A stretch of 64,000 bases of DNA from the NCBI RefSeq assembly GCF_031199965.1, contig NZ_CP133605.1:4485001-4549000 (forward strand). Direction: 5' to 3'. The translations under genes and the position numbers were made by a program. Source of the stretch: Paenibacillus sp. D2_2 (GTDB lineage: Bacteria > Bacillota > Bacilli > Paenibacillales > Paenibacillaceae). This document shows positions 19,278 to 31,394 of the stretch, piece after piece (position 1 is the stretch's first letter; each line of letters begins with the position of its first letter). Under the pieces are notes generated by a model that worked only from the letters and a program-made list of their open reading frames with translations, was not told the origin of the DNA and made no database searches.

Positions 19278-19366
19278 GGCAATGGTTAAAATAGAAAAGC
19301 GGCTTGGCCATCCATGTCTAGACGGCGCCGCTATTCAATGTGATGTTCAAATTATCCCGCCCACTA

Positions 19367-20429
<1,063 letters not shown>

Positions 20430-20438
20430 TCAATTATA

Positions 20439-21128
20439 TTACATCAAACCCTGCTCCTTCAAACTTACGAATTGACCGTCTCCAATCACGACGTGATCGA
20501 GTACATCAATTCCCACAATCTCGCCAGCCTCACACAATCGACGCGTCATCTGGATATCCTCCGGACTAGGCGTCGGATCCCCACTCGGGTGATTGTGAGC
20601 ACAGACGATCGATGCACTGCTACATTTAATCGCAGCACGAAACACTTCGCGAGGATGAACAATCGATGCGTTCAAGCTTCCAATGGAAAGCGTCTCTTGA
20701 GCAATGATATGATTTTTCGTATTCAAAAAAAGACATACAAAGTGTTCCTTTGATAAATACCTGAGCTGTTCCATTAGTATATTAGCTGCATCATGTGGGC
20801 TTCGTATACTCACAGCCTCTGGTAAGCGCGATTTGGCCAGCCTCTGTCCGAGTTCAATCCCAGCCTTGATCTGTACGGCCTTCGCCATACCTATCCCCTT
20901 CATCTCGGTCAATTCGTCCAAGCTAAGATCCACCAGGCCGCGAATGCCACCGGTATCGGCAAGAATCCGCTGCGCCATGTGGACGGCTGACTCATTCTTC
21001 GTGCCGGTCCGCAGCAATATCGCTAATAGTTCAGCTTGACTTAGCGCCCCTGCTCCAAATTCCATCATCCGTTCTCTTGGGCGCTCCTGACTAGGAAGGT
21101 CACGCAGCATATACGGTATCAAATTCAT
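20439..21128 (-). CDS. radC: RadC-like JAB-domain protein
   Basis: This 229-residue protein has an N-terminal helix-hairpin-helix region (ELTEMKGIGMAKAVQIKAG) and a C-terminal JAB/MPN domain with HNHPSGDPTPSPEDI as metal-binding motif. Its cellular role is unsettled despite the name. It lies between maf and mreB as in B. subtilis. Confidence 0.9.
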   Translation of the reverse strand: MNLIPYMLRDLPSQERPRERMMEFGAGALSQAELLAILLRTGTKNESAVHMAQRILADTGGIRGLVDLSLDELTEMKGIGMAKAVQIKAGIELGQRLAKSRLPEAVSIRSPHDAANILMEQLRYLSKEHFVCLFLNTKNHIIAQETLSIGSLNASIVHPREVFRAAIKCSSASIVCAHNHPSGDPTPSPEDIQMTRRLCEAGEIVGIDVLDHVVIGDGQFVSLKEQGLM

Positions 21129-21261
21129 AAAATGAATCCCTCTCTTCCGATTAATTAGTTGCTAAGTCCTTACTTACGGTCCTTAGACAGAAATCAATTC
21201 GGAAGGATATGCTTTATCACTTCCTAGAATAAACGGCTGTTAAATTGTTTTTGTTACAACT

Positions 21262-21867
21262 CTACAATACATGTACTCCGAATTTGCCAAGCATATCAAC
21301 GAGCAACGATAACGGCAGGCCAACTACGTTAAAGTAGCAGCCTTCTATACCAGTCACAATCGTTGCCCCCAAGCCTTGAATCGCGTAGGCGCCGGCTTTA
21401 TCAAGTCCTTCCCCACTAGCCGCATAAGCTTCAATCTCACGCTCGTTCAGCGGCTTCATCGTGACGATCGTCGCACGATAGTCAACCAGAGTCTCTCCCG
21501 TCCGGCTATCAATACAGGCGACTCCCGTATACACGGTATGGATTCTGCCCTGAAGTGATCGCAGCATGGAAGCAGCTTCCTGCTTGTCCTGCGGTTTACC
21601 AAGTACGGTCCCATCTCTGACGACAACCGTATCGCTTCCAACGATAATTCCTGCAGAATCTTCGTCGAATGATGTTGAATGATATACCGCCTCAGCTTTC
21701 CGTCTGGCAAGTTCCTGTACAATATGCTCTGGTGTCCACTTCTCCGATGTGCTCTCGTCAGCATAGCTAGGAACAATGTCAAAAGGAATTCCTAAGGTAG
21801 CAATCAATTCCCGGCGACGCGGTGAGGTCGATGCCAATATGATATGGCGCGGTGCATTGGATTCCAA
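21262..21867 (-). CDS. maf: Maf-family nucleotide pyrophosphatase
   Basis: This 201-residue house-cleaning NTPase hydrolyses non-canonical or dTTP/UTP-type nucleotides. Motifs: ASTSPRRRELI at the N-terminus, GSDTVVV (active-site aspartate) and GAYAIQGLGA. The start is TTG at 21867, ten bases after AAGGAG. It is the first gene of the maf-radC-mreBCD string. Confidence 0.92.
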   Translation of the reverse strand: MESNAPRHIILASTSPRRRELIATLGIPFDIVPSYADESTSEKWTPEHIVQELARRKAEAVYHSTSFDEDSAGIIVGSDTVVVRDGTVLGKPQDKQEAASMLRSLQGRIHTVYTGVACIDSRTGETLVDYRATIVTMKPLNEREIEAYAASGEGLDKAGAYAIQGLGATIVTGIEGCYFNVVGLPLSLLVDMLGKFGVHVL

Positions 21868-21886
21868 GACTAGGTCTCTCCTTCAG

Positions 21887-21902
21887 GTCACAATATAGTG
21901 AC
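21887..21902. promoter_or_regulatory. Dyad GTCAC-N6-GTGAC ahead of maf
   Basis: A perfect 5+5 inverted repeat lies 20 bases upstream of the maf start codon. It could be an operator or an mRNA stem; no regulator is identified. Confidence 0.3.
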
Positions 21903-22037
21903 AATTCAAAAATATAGTTAAAAACGTAGAAAATATCAAATCATGACGATACAACATACTAATCCGTTGTCAACCTCGCCATTTTTTGACACTTCATTAT
22001 TATAAGGTTAATTCATCCGCAATACAAACACAAAAAA

Positions 22038-22072
22038 GGCAGGGGAACTATTTCCAATTCCCTCTCCTGCCC
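22038..22072 (-). terminator. Terminator after the SPOR protein gene
   Basis: GGCAGG/CCTGCC-based stem with TTTTTTG tail on the minus strand, 34 bases past the stop at 22106. Confidence 0.85.
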
Positions 22073-22105
22073 GGATCATCATTATTCCTATGCTTTCCAG
22101 CTATT

Positions 22106-23380
22106 TTAACTATTAAGCAATTCTTGCTCACTTAGAATGAAGTTCATCAGTTCATTTTGCACTTCCCATAAGAGCGATTTGGAAGGCTTCTTGTTGTATT
22201 CGGACAACGCTTCAATAGCGCTGTTCATCGCCTTCTCCATTGTGCCCGTCATCGCTTCCGAACTTGCGGATATTTGACCACGAACCTTGGCCGCACTCTC
22301 TGTCCATAGCTGATGCTTCTGGCTTAGCTCTGCAATCTCGTTCGCTCCCTGTGGACCCGGATCGACCTCGCTTAATTTTGCAGCCGAAAAAGTACTAAGT
22401 AGCTTCACCAGTTCAGCGCTTTGTGTCATATATTGTTCAAGAGGCTTGATATCCCCCTCATACTCCATCATGGCTGAAGTCGGTAAGGCTAGCTCATGCA
22501 AAATAAGATTGACTCCCGCTGATTTAAGCTGGCTACTCAGCAGCTTGGCCTGTTCACGGTCTACGGATACTCCCGCATACACCCGTTTGGTATCTACGGT
22601 ATCCCTTGCTGCTGCAACCCCCGACGATTGCAGTTCTTTCTGAGCCAACTCGACACCTTGAGCCGTACTGAACACACCATACTGTAAGAAATAATAAGTT
22701 CCAGCCGGTAAATTGATATTCAGCAGTTCCTTTTGGCTAGAATCACCCTGATCAACTTCAATGATCTGTCCCATGACAGGAATATCTGTGGATTGCTCAG
22801 CTGCAGACTGCTTCGGTACACTAATGCCTGGAATCGGTAGAGTTATCTCCTGATTGAAGATAGATAGAACCACAAAACCGAATAACGCTCCGGTCACAAT
22901 GGCTCCGGTTACCGACCCGATCATCTTCCACCAAGAATTTTTTGGAGGTCTCACAGAACTAGAGGAAACAACGACTCCCCCAGCTCCGGTGTATTCCGAG
23001 AAAGGGTCACCGTAATCCATCATGGTCTCGACTGTGCGGTACGTCCCGTGTGTGCGATCTAGGCCATAATCTTCGTATTCGTCGTATTCTGAATCGGTCT
23101 TGTGTGATACCTCTGGATTAGCTTGTCCCACCGCTGGATAGGCTCCGGAGATACGAGGCGCTGGTGTCTGATCTTCAAGATTGCGATCCATCGATGTGTG
23201 AACCGCTGGAGCTTGAACATGTCGATCATCATTTTGCTCCAATTCATGGTTTTCCTGCGCCATATCTGCATGAATCGATTGTCTGTCATCCCTATGAATC
23301 CATGCCTGGTATAATGGTTCTTCTGATACGATCTCCTTGCCCTGCTTGTCAAACCGAAAGGTCATTTTGGCCTTGTTCAC
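22106..23380 (-). CDS. SPOR-domain membrane protein
   Basis: This protein of about 424 residues has a long acidic, low-complexity cytoplasmic part (to about 140), one membrane span (GAIVTGALFGFVVLSIF) and an outside SPOR-like repeat (YYFLQYGVFSTAQGVELAQKEL and YAGVSVDREQAKLLSSQLK). SPOR domains bind denuded peptidoglycan, so a role at the septum or spore envelope is likely. I choose the GTG at 23380, ten bases after AAGGAG, over the longer frame opening at 23413. Its position beside murC and maf fits wall biology. Confidence 0.75.
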   Translation of the reverse strand: MNKAKMTFRFDKQGKEIVSEEPLYQAWIHRDDRQSIHADMAQENHELEQNDDRHVQAPAVHTSMDRNLEDQTPAPRISGAYPAVGQANPEVSHKTDSEYDEYEDYGLDRTHGTYRTVETMMDYGDPFSEYTGAGGVVVSSSSVRPPKNSWWKMIGSVTGAIVTGALFGFVVLSIFNQEITLPIPGISVPKQSAAEQSTDIPVMGQIIEVDQGDSSQKELLNINLPAGTYYFLQYGVFSTAQGVELAQKELQSSGVAAARDTVDTKRVYAGVSVDREQAKLLSSQLKSAGVNLILHELALPTSAMMEYEGDIKPLEQYMTQSAELVKLLSTFSAAKLSEVDPGPQGANEIAELSQKHQLWTESAAKVRGQISASSEAMTGTMEKAMNSAIEALSEYNKKPSKSLLWEVQNELMNFILSEQELLNS

Positions 23381-23532
23381 GATCCGCACGCTCCTTGTCC
23401 ATTCTCCTAACATACCTTATGTCCCTACACTGGAATATATGCTCCCCGCAGGACAAGTTGCGAAAAAAAGAAACAGTTCAGACGATGTAAGCTATCTTTT
23501 AGACGGACATAGAGTTCTGGCATATATAAAAA

Positions 23533-23573
23533 AACCTTCATATTCATATGAAACACACATGAACAAGAAGGTT
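23533..23573 (-). terminator. Terminator after murC
   Basis: AACCTTC/GAAGGTT outer stem with an inner TTCAT/ATGAA pairing, then TTTTTTTATA on the minus strand, 35 bases past the murC stop. Confidence 0.8.
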
Positions 23574-23607
23574 CTTTCTTTCGAATCGATTGTCAGATGC
23601 TAAGGAA

Positions 23608-24990
23608 CTACTGGGAGATTCGCTTGGATAATTCGTCGCCAACTCTCCAGATATCGCCAGCTCCCATGGTGAGTACAAGATCCCCAGGTTGGAGTCGGTT
23701 CTCCAGATCAGCGATTACATCTTGCTTGGTGGGCAGATATCTCGCTCCGGCATTGCTGTTCTCCTTAATTAAATCAACCAGCTTCGAGGAATTTACCCCT
23801 TCAATCTGTTTCTCCCCTGCCGGTGAATAGATATCGGTAATGATTACTTCATCTGCACCGCCAAAGGCCCTACTAAAGGCATCAAGCAGGAAGAAGGTTC
23901 TCGTATAACGCTGTGGTTGGAACACAGCGATAATCCGTTTGCCAGTTGCCTTGGCAGCAGCAATCGTCGCTTCGATCTCTGTCGGATGATGCGCATAATC
24001 ATCGATGATGAGAATGTCCTTGCTGTCGCCGAGCACCTGAAAACGACGCTTAGCTCCATGGAAATGCTTAATAGCCCCAGCTATATCCGCAAATGGCACT
24101 CCGGCTTCCAGACAAACAATAACAGCTGCCATGGAGTTATACACATTATGCTTACCTGGAACTGACAGTTCCACGGTTCCCAATTTCTCATCGCCACGCT
24201 TCATTGTATACGACACATATCGATCGCCAAGCTCTATATCCTCAGCGTTATAATCGCAGACAGAGTCAATTCCGTACGTGATGATATTACAGTTCAACTT
24301 AGGCAGTAGTTCACCTAGAATATCGTCGTCGCCACAAACGATGGCTGCCCCGTCCGGCTTAATCTGATTAAGGAATTGTACGTACGCTTCCTTCAACCGT
24401 CCGAAATCCCCGCCGTAATTTTCAAGATGATCCGCCTCAATATTCGTTACAATGCCTAGCGAAGGATGATATTGAAGAAATGAGCCATCGCTCTCGTCCG
24501 CCTCAGCAACGACGTAGTTTCCTTGTCCTGCCTTAGCATTCGTACCGATATCCATGATTTCTCCGCCGATAATATATGTTGGATCAACTCCACAATGCTC
24601 CATCGTAAGTGCGATCATCGAGGAAGTCGTTGTCTTTCCGTGCGCTCCGGCAACCGCTACACCCGTTCGCTCGTTAAGCAGACGCGCCAGCATTTGTGAA
24701 CGATGCAGAACCGGGATTCCCCGCTCCTGTGCTTCGACTCGTTCAACATTATCCTTCGGCAGGGCTGTCGAATATACAACCAGATCGGCACCGTCAATTT
24801 GCTCGGCCGTATGGCCGATATAGATTTTGGCCCCCTTCGCCTTCAGCTTCTCGATCAATTCCTGGGAAGCTACATCTGAACCGGTCACTGTATAGCCCAT
24901 CTCCAGCATTACGCGTGCGATGGCGCTCATTCCGTAACCGCCTATACCTATAAAATGTACATGTTCTCTAGTATTTAACAATATGGTCAC
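23608..24990 (-). CDS. murC: UDP-N-acetylmuramate--L-alanine ligase
   Basis: This 460-residue cytosolic ligase adds the first amino acid to UDP-MurNAc. The N-terminal dinucleotide-type fold has GIGGYGMSAIARV, the ATP loop is GAHGKTTTSSM, and the C-terminal domain has DDYAHHPTEI. The start overlaps the folC stop by four bases (ATGA), giving valS-folC-murC. The frame is intact. Confidence 0.95.
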   Translation of the reverse strand: MTILLNTREHVHFIGIGGYGMSAIARVMLEMGYTVTGSDVASQELIEKLKAKGAKIYIGHTAEQIDGADLVVYSTALPKDNVERVEAQERGIPVLHRSQMLARLLNERTGVAVAGAHGKTTTSSMIALTMEHCGVDPTYIIGGEIMDIGTNAKAGQGNYVVAEADESDGSFLQYHPSLGIVTNIEADHLENYGGDFGRLKEAYVQFLNQIKPDGAAIVCGDDDILGELLPKLNCNIITYGIDSVCDYNAEDIELGDRYVSYTMKRGDEKLGTVELSVPGKHNVYNSMAAVIVCLEAGVPFADIAGAIKHFHGAKRRFQVLGDSKDILIIDDYAHHPTEIEATIAAAKATGKRIIAVFQPQRYTRTFFLLDAFSRAFGGADEVIITDIYSPAGEKQIEGVNSSKLVDLIKENSNAGARYLPTKQDVIADLENRLQPGDLVLTMGAGDIWRVGDELSKRISQ

Positions 24991-26361
24991 CAGCCTTTTT
25001 CAGAATCGGTGTGATGTAAGAGGGTCGCGCGCACGTCAGAAATCATATACAACGTACCTGTAACCACTCCCAAATCCTCCCGTTCCGTCCGCGACATCAA
25101 TAGCTCTAGAGCCTTTTTCCAGTCGCGTTCTACGATAATTTCCAAGTTTTCTTTTGCTTTCGTTTCTTTAAGCTGCTCCACAAGATCATGGAGCGCCTCC
25201 ACATCCATTTTCTTACGAAAATCAGGCTCGGTCAAAATAAGCGTATCCACTATTGGTAATATATGCTCCAAGTAGCCACGATGATGCTTATTTGCCAGCA
25301 TGCCCATCATCAAATTCAGCTTGCGATACTTATAGATGTCCGGAATGCTTCTGGCTAACATCTGGGCTCCTTCCGGATTATGCGCCCCATCCAGTACAAT
25401 TCGCGGCTCGCTGTTCACCAGTTCCAATCTTCCCGCCCAAGCCGTACTGCGGAAGCCGGACTGAATCGCTTCATCCTCAAGCACAAAAGCCATATACTGA
25501 CGAAGCACCTCAAGCACCATCATAACCCCGGCCGCGTTCTTGCATTGATGTTCACCAAGCAGTGAAAGTTTCAGCACAAGCTCCCGGAACGGACCATGAA
25601 AACTCATGGACTGCTCATGATCATCGCCTTCTAGCCGTTCATAGCTGAACTGTTCTCCAAGTAAGTATAAGGGAGAACGTTGCTCCTGAGCTGTCTTGCG
25701 CAAAACTTCGATCGCTTCCGGCTGTTCTACACAGCTCACAACAGGAACACCTGGCTTAATGATCCCGGCCTTCTCCTTAGCGATCAGTTCTATTGTATCA
25801 CCCAATACATCCGTATGGTCCATGCCGATATTCGTGATCAGCGAGACGATTGGCGTAACAATATTTGTTACATCCATCCTTCCCCGAGACCTGTCTCCCA
25901 TACTACGACATCAGGATAACATTCTTCTGCAAAATATAAAATCGCAATCGCTGTGCTTACCTCGAACATTGTAGGCGAACCTAGCTCCGAATCAGCGATT
26001 TCCTCTACTAGAGGCAGAATTCGATTCGATAACGATACGAGAGTAGCTTCTGGAATGTCCTGACCATTAAATTGAAACCTGTTCGTAAACTTAGTGATAT
26101 AAGGAGAAGTAAAGGTCCCTACATCAAAACCGGCCTTCATTAGCGTAGATGTCAGAAAAGCGCACGAAGAACCCTTACCATTTGTTCCTGCAACATGGAT
26201 AAATTTCAGCTTACGCTGCGGCTCCCTAGACGCTCCATCAAGAGCTCAATACGCTCCAGTCCCGGACGGATCCCGAACGCAATAAGCCCATTAATCCATT
26301 CTACCGCTTCGTTATAATCTTGCAGAAACCGCTTGTTTCCTTCCTCAGTATGAGCCCCCAT
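24987..26361 (-). CDS. folC: Folylpolyglutamate synthase (frame broken twice)
   Basis: FolC adds glutamates to folates, and in many bacteria also glutamylates dihydropteroate. Three frames join when one G is added to GGG at 26225-26227 (restoring LGEPQRKLKFIHVAGTNGKG, the P-loop) and one to GGGG at 25882-25885 (restoring ETGLGGRMDVTNIV). The result is 458 residues. NIGMDHTDVLG and DGAHNPEGAQ are family blocks. The ATG at 26361 follows AAGGTG by six bases. It starts 30 bases after a dispersed repeat copy. Confidence 0.87.
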
Positions 26362-26390
26362 GAAATTCACCTTCGTCTATAATTTAGGTA

Positions 26391-26514
26391 GTTCAAAAAG
26401 TTCGCTTTTGATAAGAAAACCAATCGAGGCCAATTCATGGATGAGCGACCGCGATTCAAAGGTAGGTTTTCTTTCATCCAATCTTCTCGGTGCTGAAAAC
26501 CGACCTTTTTGAAC
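26391..26514 (+). repeat. Dispersed palindromic repeat, copy D
   Basis: A 124-bp copy with ends GTTCAAAAAG / CTTTTTGAAC and inner TCG/CGA. The right part (CATCCAATCTTCTCGGTG) matches copies A and B; the centre differs. It lies between valS and folC, 30 bases before the folC start. Confidence 0.8.
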
Positions 26515-26563
26515 AACATATAGTTAAAATTATGGATTGCCTGTTCCCTGATCCAAATCCTTA

Positions 26564-26637
26564 TGCCTCAGCGCAGAACAATCGGACTGTTACCTCTGAT
26601 AACAATCCGATTGTTCTATTGCAAGGACGTAGAGGCA
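26564..26637. terminator. Long hairpin just after valS
   Basis: An inner stem AGAACAATCGGA/TCCGATTGTTCT (26575-26617) is nested inside TGCCTC/GAGGCA. It begins seven bases past the valS stop. There is no T run, so it may be a processing or stability element rather than a classical terminator. Confidence 0.5.
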
Positions 26638-26643
26638 ATGGCA

Positions 26644-29314
26644 CTATGCTCTTAATTCATTGATTCGTGCAAGCACCTTGTCACGTTTGGCAGAGTAATC
26701 ATCCATCTTGGCGCGCTCTTCTTCAATCACCTTGGCCGGTGCTTTGGAGACAAAGCCTTGATTGGACAATTTCTTCTCCACACGCTCTACTTCTTTATTC
26801 AAATGGTCGACTTCTTCTCCAGACGAGCGATTTCCTGACTGATATCGATCAGACCGGCCAGTGGCAGATATAATTCCGCACCTGTAACAATCGCTGTCAT
26901 TGCTTTATCCGGTGCCTCTACCTTCAGTGAAGCCTCGTAGTCAGACGTGTTACAGAACCGGCGAACATAGTGCCCGTTACGGCTAAGGATGTCGAGCAAT
27001 TCAGAAGAGCCTGGCTTAACGATCAGCTCGATCTTTTTGCTCATTGGCACGTTCACTTCAGCACGAATATTACGAACCGAGCGAATAATGTCAATCAGTA
27101 GATTCATTTCCTGAACTGCATCCGGTGCTTCCAGAGCAGGATCATACTTAGGCCACTCAGCCAAAGTAATCGTATCGCCACTATGCGGCAAATGCTGCCA
27201 TATTTCCTCGGAAATATACGGCATAAACGGATGGATAAGTCTCAGCGTACGATCGAGTACATAAGCAAGTACCGATTGGGTCTTACGCTTGGCAGCCGCA
27301 TCTTCCCCATAGAAGCTCAGCTTCGCGAATTCGATATACCAGTCGCAGAGATCATCCCAGATGAAATTGTACAATACACGGCCGGTTTCGCCAAATTCAT
27401 AAGAATCGATCAGACGGGTTACATCCCGAGCCGTCTCATTGAAACGATGCAAAATCCAGCGATCTGAAGTCGAAAGGTCTCCACTGATGTCAATGTCCTC
27501 ATAGGACACTCCTTCCATGTTCATCAGCGCGAAACGTGAAGCATTCCAGATCTTATTAGCGAAATTACGCGCTTGTTCTACGCGTTCCCAATGGAAGCGA
27601 ACGTCCTGCCCAGGCGTACTACCCGTCGAGATCATGTAGCGCATCGCATCAGCGCCGTATCTCTCGATAATATCGAGCGGATCTACCCCGTTACCCAGGG
27701 ATTTGGACATCTTCTTGCCTTCGCTATCCCGAACAAGGCCGTGCATCAATACATGCTTAAACGGCATTTTGTCTGTGAACTCAAGCGAAGTAAAGATCAT
27801 ACGAGCTACCCAGAAATAAATAATATCATATCCAGTAACTAGTACGTCTGTCGGGAAGTAACGTTTGAAATCCTCGCTCTCCTCATTCGGCCAACCTAGA
27901 GTAGAGAATGGCCACAATGCAGAGCTGAACCATGTATCAAGTACATCCTCATCCTGCTTGAGGTCATCCCGTCCCAACTTAGCGCGAGCTTCTTCCTCAC
28001 TTCGAGCAACAACCATCTCTCCGGTCTCTTCACTATACCAGGCCGGAATACGGTGCCCCACCATAACTGCCGGGAGATACACCAGTCGCGAACGTTCTCG
28101 ATCCAATGCAGGTAAGTCTTCTCGAACCGATCTGGAACAAACTCTACACCTTTGCCCGAGCTTTGTTCAGCGATCGCAGCATCAGCGAGCGGCTTCATTT
28201 TAACGAACCATTGAGTCGACAAATAAGGTTCTACAACAGCTCCGGTCCGTTCGCTGTGACCCACTTGATGCAGGTGATCTTCAATCTTAATCAATACACC
28301 CATATCCTGCAAATCTTTAACGATCTGCTTGCGACATTCACTGCGGTCCAGGCCCTTATACTTACCAGCAGCATCATTCATCTGGCCGCTCTCGTCCATC
28401 ACTGTAATCTGCGGAAGATCATGACGCAATCCTACCTCGAAGTCATTTGGATCATGGGCAGGAGTGATCTTAACAGCGCCACTACCAAATTCCTTCTCTA
28501 CATATTCATCGGCAATAATCGGAATTTCGCGGTCAACAATTGGCAGAAGAAGCGATTTACCGATCAAATGGCTGTAGCGTTCGTCCTTAGGATGAACAGC
28601 AACGGCTGTATCACCGAGCATCGTCTCCGGACGTGTGGTCGCTACAGTAATATATCCGTCTCCATCCTTAAGTGGATATTGCAGATGATACAAATGTCCA
28701 TTAACTTCCTTGTACTCTACTTCAATATCGGACAAAGCCGTACGAGCAACCGGATCCCAATTGATGATATATTTGCCTCTATAAATCAGGCCTTTTTCAT
28801 ACAACTTCACGAATACTTCGCGTACGGCCTGAGACAGACCTTCATCCAGTGTGAAGCGCTCGCGAGAATAGTCAAGAGACAGCCCCATTTTAGCCCATTG
28901 TTCATGGATCGTATTGGCATACTGCTCCTTCCAATCCCATACTTTCTCGAGGAACTTCTCACGGCCCAGATCATATCGGCTTATCCCTTGCTCACGCAGT
29001 TTCTGCTCCACTTTGGTCTGGGTAGCGATTCCCGCATGGTCAGAGCCTGGCAACCATAAAGCATCATAACCTTGCATCCGCTTGGTACGGATCAGAATAT
29101 CTTGCAGCGTGAAGTCAAGCGCATGTCCGATATGCAGCATACCGGTTACGTTAGGCGGTGGAATTACAATAGTAAAAGGCTCGGCTTCTGGCCGCATGCC
29201 CGCTTTGAAGAACTCGTTCTCCATCCAGTAACGGTACCATTTGTTCTCTGCTGCTTTCGGATCATAAGTCGTTGGCATTTCTGCCGTAGTTTGTGGTGCT
29301 TGGTTTTCTGTCAT
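26644..29314 (-). CDS. valS: Valyl-tRNA synthetase (frame broken twice)
   Basis: This class I synthetase charges tRNA-Val. The N-terminal frame holds [15 protein letters not shown] (HIGH motif) and the next holds [13 protein letters not shown] (KMSKS). Adding one G to GGGG at 28056-28059 joins QLWWG to [11 protein letters not shown] second added base near 26813 extends the C-terminus into the coiled-coil arm ([14 protein letters not shown]) to a TAG at 26644. The total is 890 residues, typical for ValRS. Start ATG at 29314. Expression is controlled by the upstream T-box. Confidence 0.92.
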
Positions 29315-29410
29315 TTTTGCTTCAACCTCCATTAACAATTCAGCGTAGCCTAGGCGAACTCAGGCCAACAAGTTCAAGAAACCTGTATTCATTCGCGACG
29401 GCAGAAAACA

Positions 29411-29690
29411 CAAAAAGCCCCTCGTCTCAAAGGACGAAAGGCTTTATCTTTCGCGGTACCACCTTTGTTTCGCAAGCTGCCGGAATTCACCAGGCGCTTC
29501 AATTAAGCATAGCTATATCGCTTGCGACACTTATACAGATAACGGCTGCGACCTGCCGTTCTAATGGTGAGACCTCACCAGCTCAAACGGACGACTCCCG
29601 GGCGACTTCGGATAGTAGTATCCTGCGGAATCTTCCAGCGCTACAACTCCGCTCTCTGAAGGGCTCACTTCCTACTCTTCCCGTTCCAAG
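29411..29690 (-). promoter_or_regulatory. T-box riboswitch of valS
   Basis: The minus strand carries the T-box sequence AGGTGGTACCGCGA (29464-29451), followed by a terminator hairpin (29445-29412) ending in TTTTTG. Uncharged tRNA-Val would favour the antiterminator. Stem I begins near 29680-29650 (AGAGAGCGGAG). GTC at 29606-29604, in CCGAAGTCGCCC, is a plausible valine specifier, but I could not fold it rigorously. Confidence 0.9.
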
Positions 29691-29772
29691 TCTTTTCATT
29701 AGTTTGTTCATAAAATCCCATTTTGATAACTATGGGCGTCTAAAAATACGAAAAACCTTGTAAATCTATATC

Positions 29773-29801
29773 ATCATAACTTGGATGAGGCCGAGAGTCA
29801 A
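29773..29801 (-). promoter_or_regulatory. Sigma-A promoter of valS
   Basis: TTGACT (29801-29796), a 17-base spacer, TATGAT (29778-29773), about 75 bases upstream of the T-box stem I. Confidence 0.7.
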
Positions 29802-29858
29802 TATGACAAACGCACATTTGGCCCACTTCCTTCTAAGTTGCTAGCTCACCCTATCAAA

Positions 29859-29915
29859 AAGGACCATCCTTATCGGGCCTAAATTGTCCTCTGGACAGCC
29901 CTCTGAATGGTCCTT
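29859..29915 (-). terminator. Terminator after spoVID
   Basis: AAGGACCAT/ATGGTCCTT stem with a structured loop and TTTTTGAT tail on the minus strand, 28 bases past the spoVID stop. Confidence 0.8.
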
Positions 29916-29942
29916 CACTTAACTTAAATAGATGATTACGAA

Positions 29943-31201
29943 TTAAGGTAAATATAACACTTGTCCTTCAGCTACATTATGCTCGGACAGACGGTTATAC
30001 AGTTGCAGTTCGCGCGTGCTTAGTTGGTAACGCTCCGCTATGTCGTCCAGCGTCTCTTCCCGTTGCACGATAACTAGGCGGACCTTACGGAACGGAGTTT
30101 GATCTTCGGTATTACCCAGGAACAGGCTCTTCCAGCGAACTTCCTCTTCTTCTTTATCCGGGATGACGACAGCTTCCTCGAAGTAATCTACACTACCATC
30201 CTTATCTGGACGATTGTGTAACAGCTTACTGATGCCAAAGCCTTCATCGTGACCCTTGCCATCCTGCTTCTTACTGCCAAAGGCGACCTTCATCTCCTTC
30301 TTCTCTTCTTGAGCTGGGGCTACCTCTTCCTTCTCATGTTCAATACTTTCCTCAAAAACATCTATAGCTTCCGCCTCATCAGCGTCCGCGGTTACATTTA
30401 CTGCTTCAGCCTCAACATAGTTGTCTGTCTCCAGAACGGCTTCCTTCTCATCCACTCGCTCGGAATAAGTATAGACTTGATCTTCATCTCCGGACCAAAC
30501 CGCCGAAACCGGCTCCTCTGATTCTTCCCACTCCGCTGTCTCCAATGGACGTTCTTCGTCATGCCCCTTGTCCGTCGTAAATGTCGGCGTCAACAAAGGA
30601 GCAGAGTCAAGCCACGATAACGCCTCTTCATTCTGTTCTTCGTGCTGCTCACGAGCCCCGAACTGCTCTGCAATTGAGAAAACTTCCTGTACAGCATACG
30701 AATGATCTTCTGAAACTTCAGGTACCTGATACGAGTAATCATTTTGCTGCGCCTGAATCGTTCTCTCTTCTTCTGCACCTAGAACGGGTTCATGTGCTGC
30801 AACATACTCCCTGTCCATCCATTCTTCTGCCTCCGAACGAATAGTGGCCGTCTCAATTCCCTGCAGAGAAAGAACTCCGTAATATTCAAGCTACGAGCGC
30901 TAAGCAAATCAACGTCAAAATTATCGATTTCAACCGTGATCTCCTCCAGCTTGTTAACCCGACTGAGCGGAATCGTAATCTCAACAGGGATCCAATGCTC
31001 CAGTTGCTGAGTCTCCCCCTCACCACGATAAAGGCCCGACAACAGTAAATGACCGCGCAGAGCCGCATATTCATCACCGGGATATACTTGGATTTTCGGG
31101 AAAAGTTCAATCTCCTCCAGTTCCTCGATACCGATCACATCTTCGGACAGATGGACGCGCTCGTAAATATCAAAACGCAGGCCGTAGGAATGATCTACCA
31201 A
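29943..31201 (-). CDS. spoVID: SpoVID-like spore coat assembly protein (frame broken)
   Basis: SpoVID anchors coat layers around the forespore. The N-terminal frame (LRFDIYERVHLSEDVIGIEELEEIEL, GDEYAALRGHLLLSGLY) resembles the SpoVID coat-encasement domain; a long acidic repeat-rich linker follows, and a C-terminal LysM domain (VIVQREETLDDIAERYQ to VLYLP) binds peptidoglycan. One added G at 30877-30878 joins LNIT to GVLSLQGIETATIRSE and gives about 419 residues. The start is TTG at 31201, eight bases after AGGAGG. It lies between hemL-rluA and valS, as spoVID does in Bacillus. Confidence 0.83.
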
Positions 31202-31258
31202 GAACACTACCTCCTTTTTAGCAAATCTGAAAATGACCCACATCCCCATAAAGAGGTC

Positions 31259-31282
31259 GTTCAAAAAACCGACCTTTTGAAC
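31259..31282 (+). repeat. Dispersed palindromic repeat, minimal copy F
   Basis: GTTCAAAA ... TTTTGAAC, a 24-bp near-perfect palindrome made of only the element's ends, 58 bases before the spoVID start. Confidence 0.55.
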
Positions 31283-31340
31283 TCGTACTTAAAGATGGAT
31301 GGTCCAAATCTTCGCTCGTTCTATCTATATGCAAAAAAAG

Positions 31341-31375
31341 GAAGAGCATGCCTTCTATTTCCCGGCTTGCTCTTC
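31341..31375 (-). terminator. Terminator after the rluA-type gene (end of the hem operon)
   Basis: GAAGAGCATGCC/GGCTTGCTCTTC stem with a T7 tail on the minus strand, 20 bases past the stop at 31395. Confidence 0.85.
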
Positions 31376-31394
31376 AGAATCACTTCACACTCTT

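Noticed and set aside
29292..29763. 156-codon plus-strand frame over the valS leader
   Set aside because: It lies opposite the T-box and terminator, which explain the sequence.
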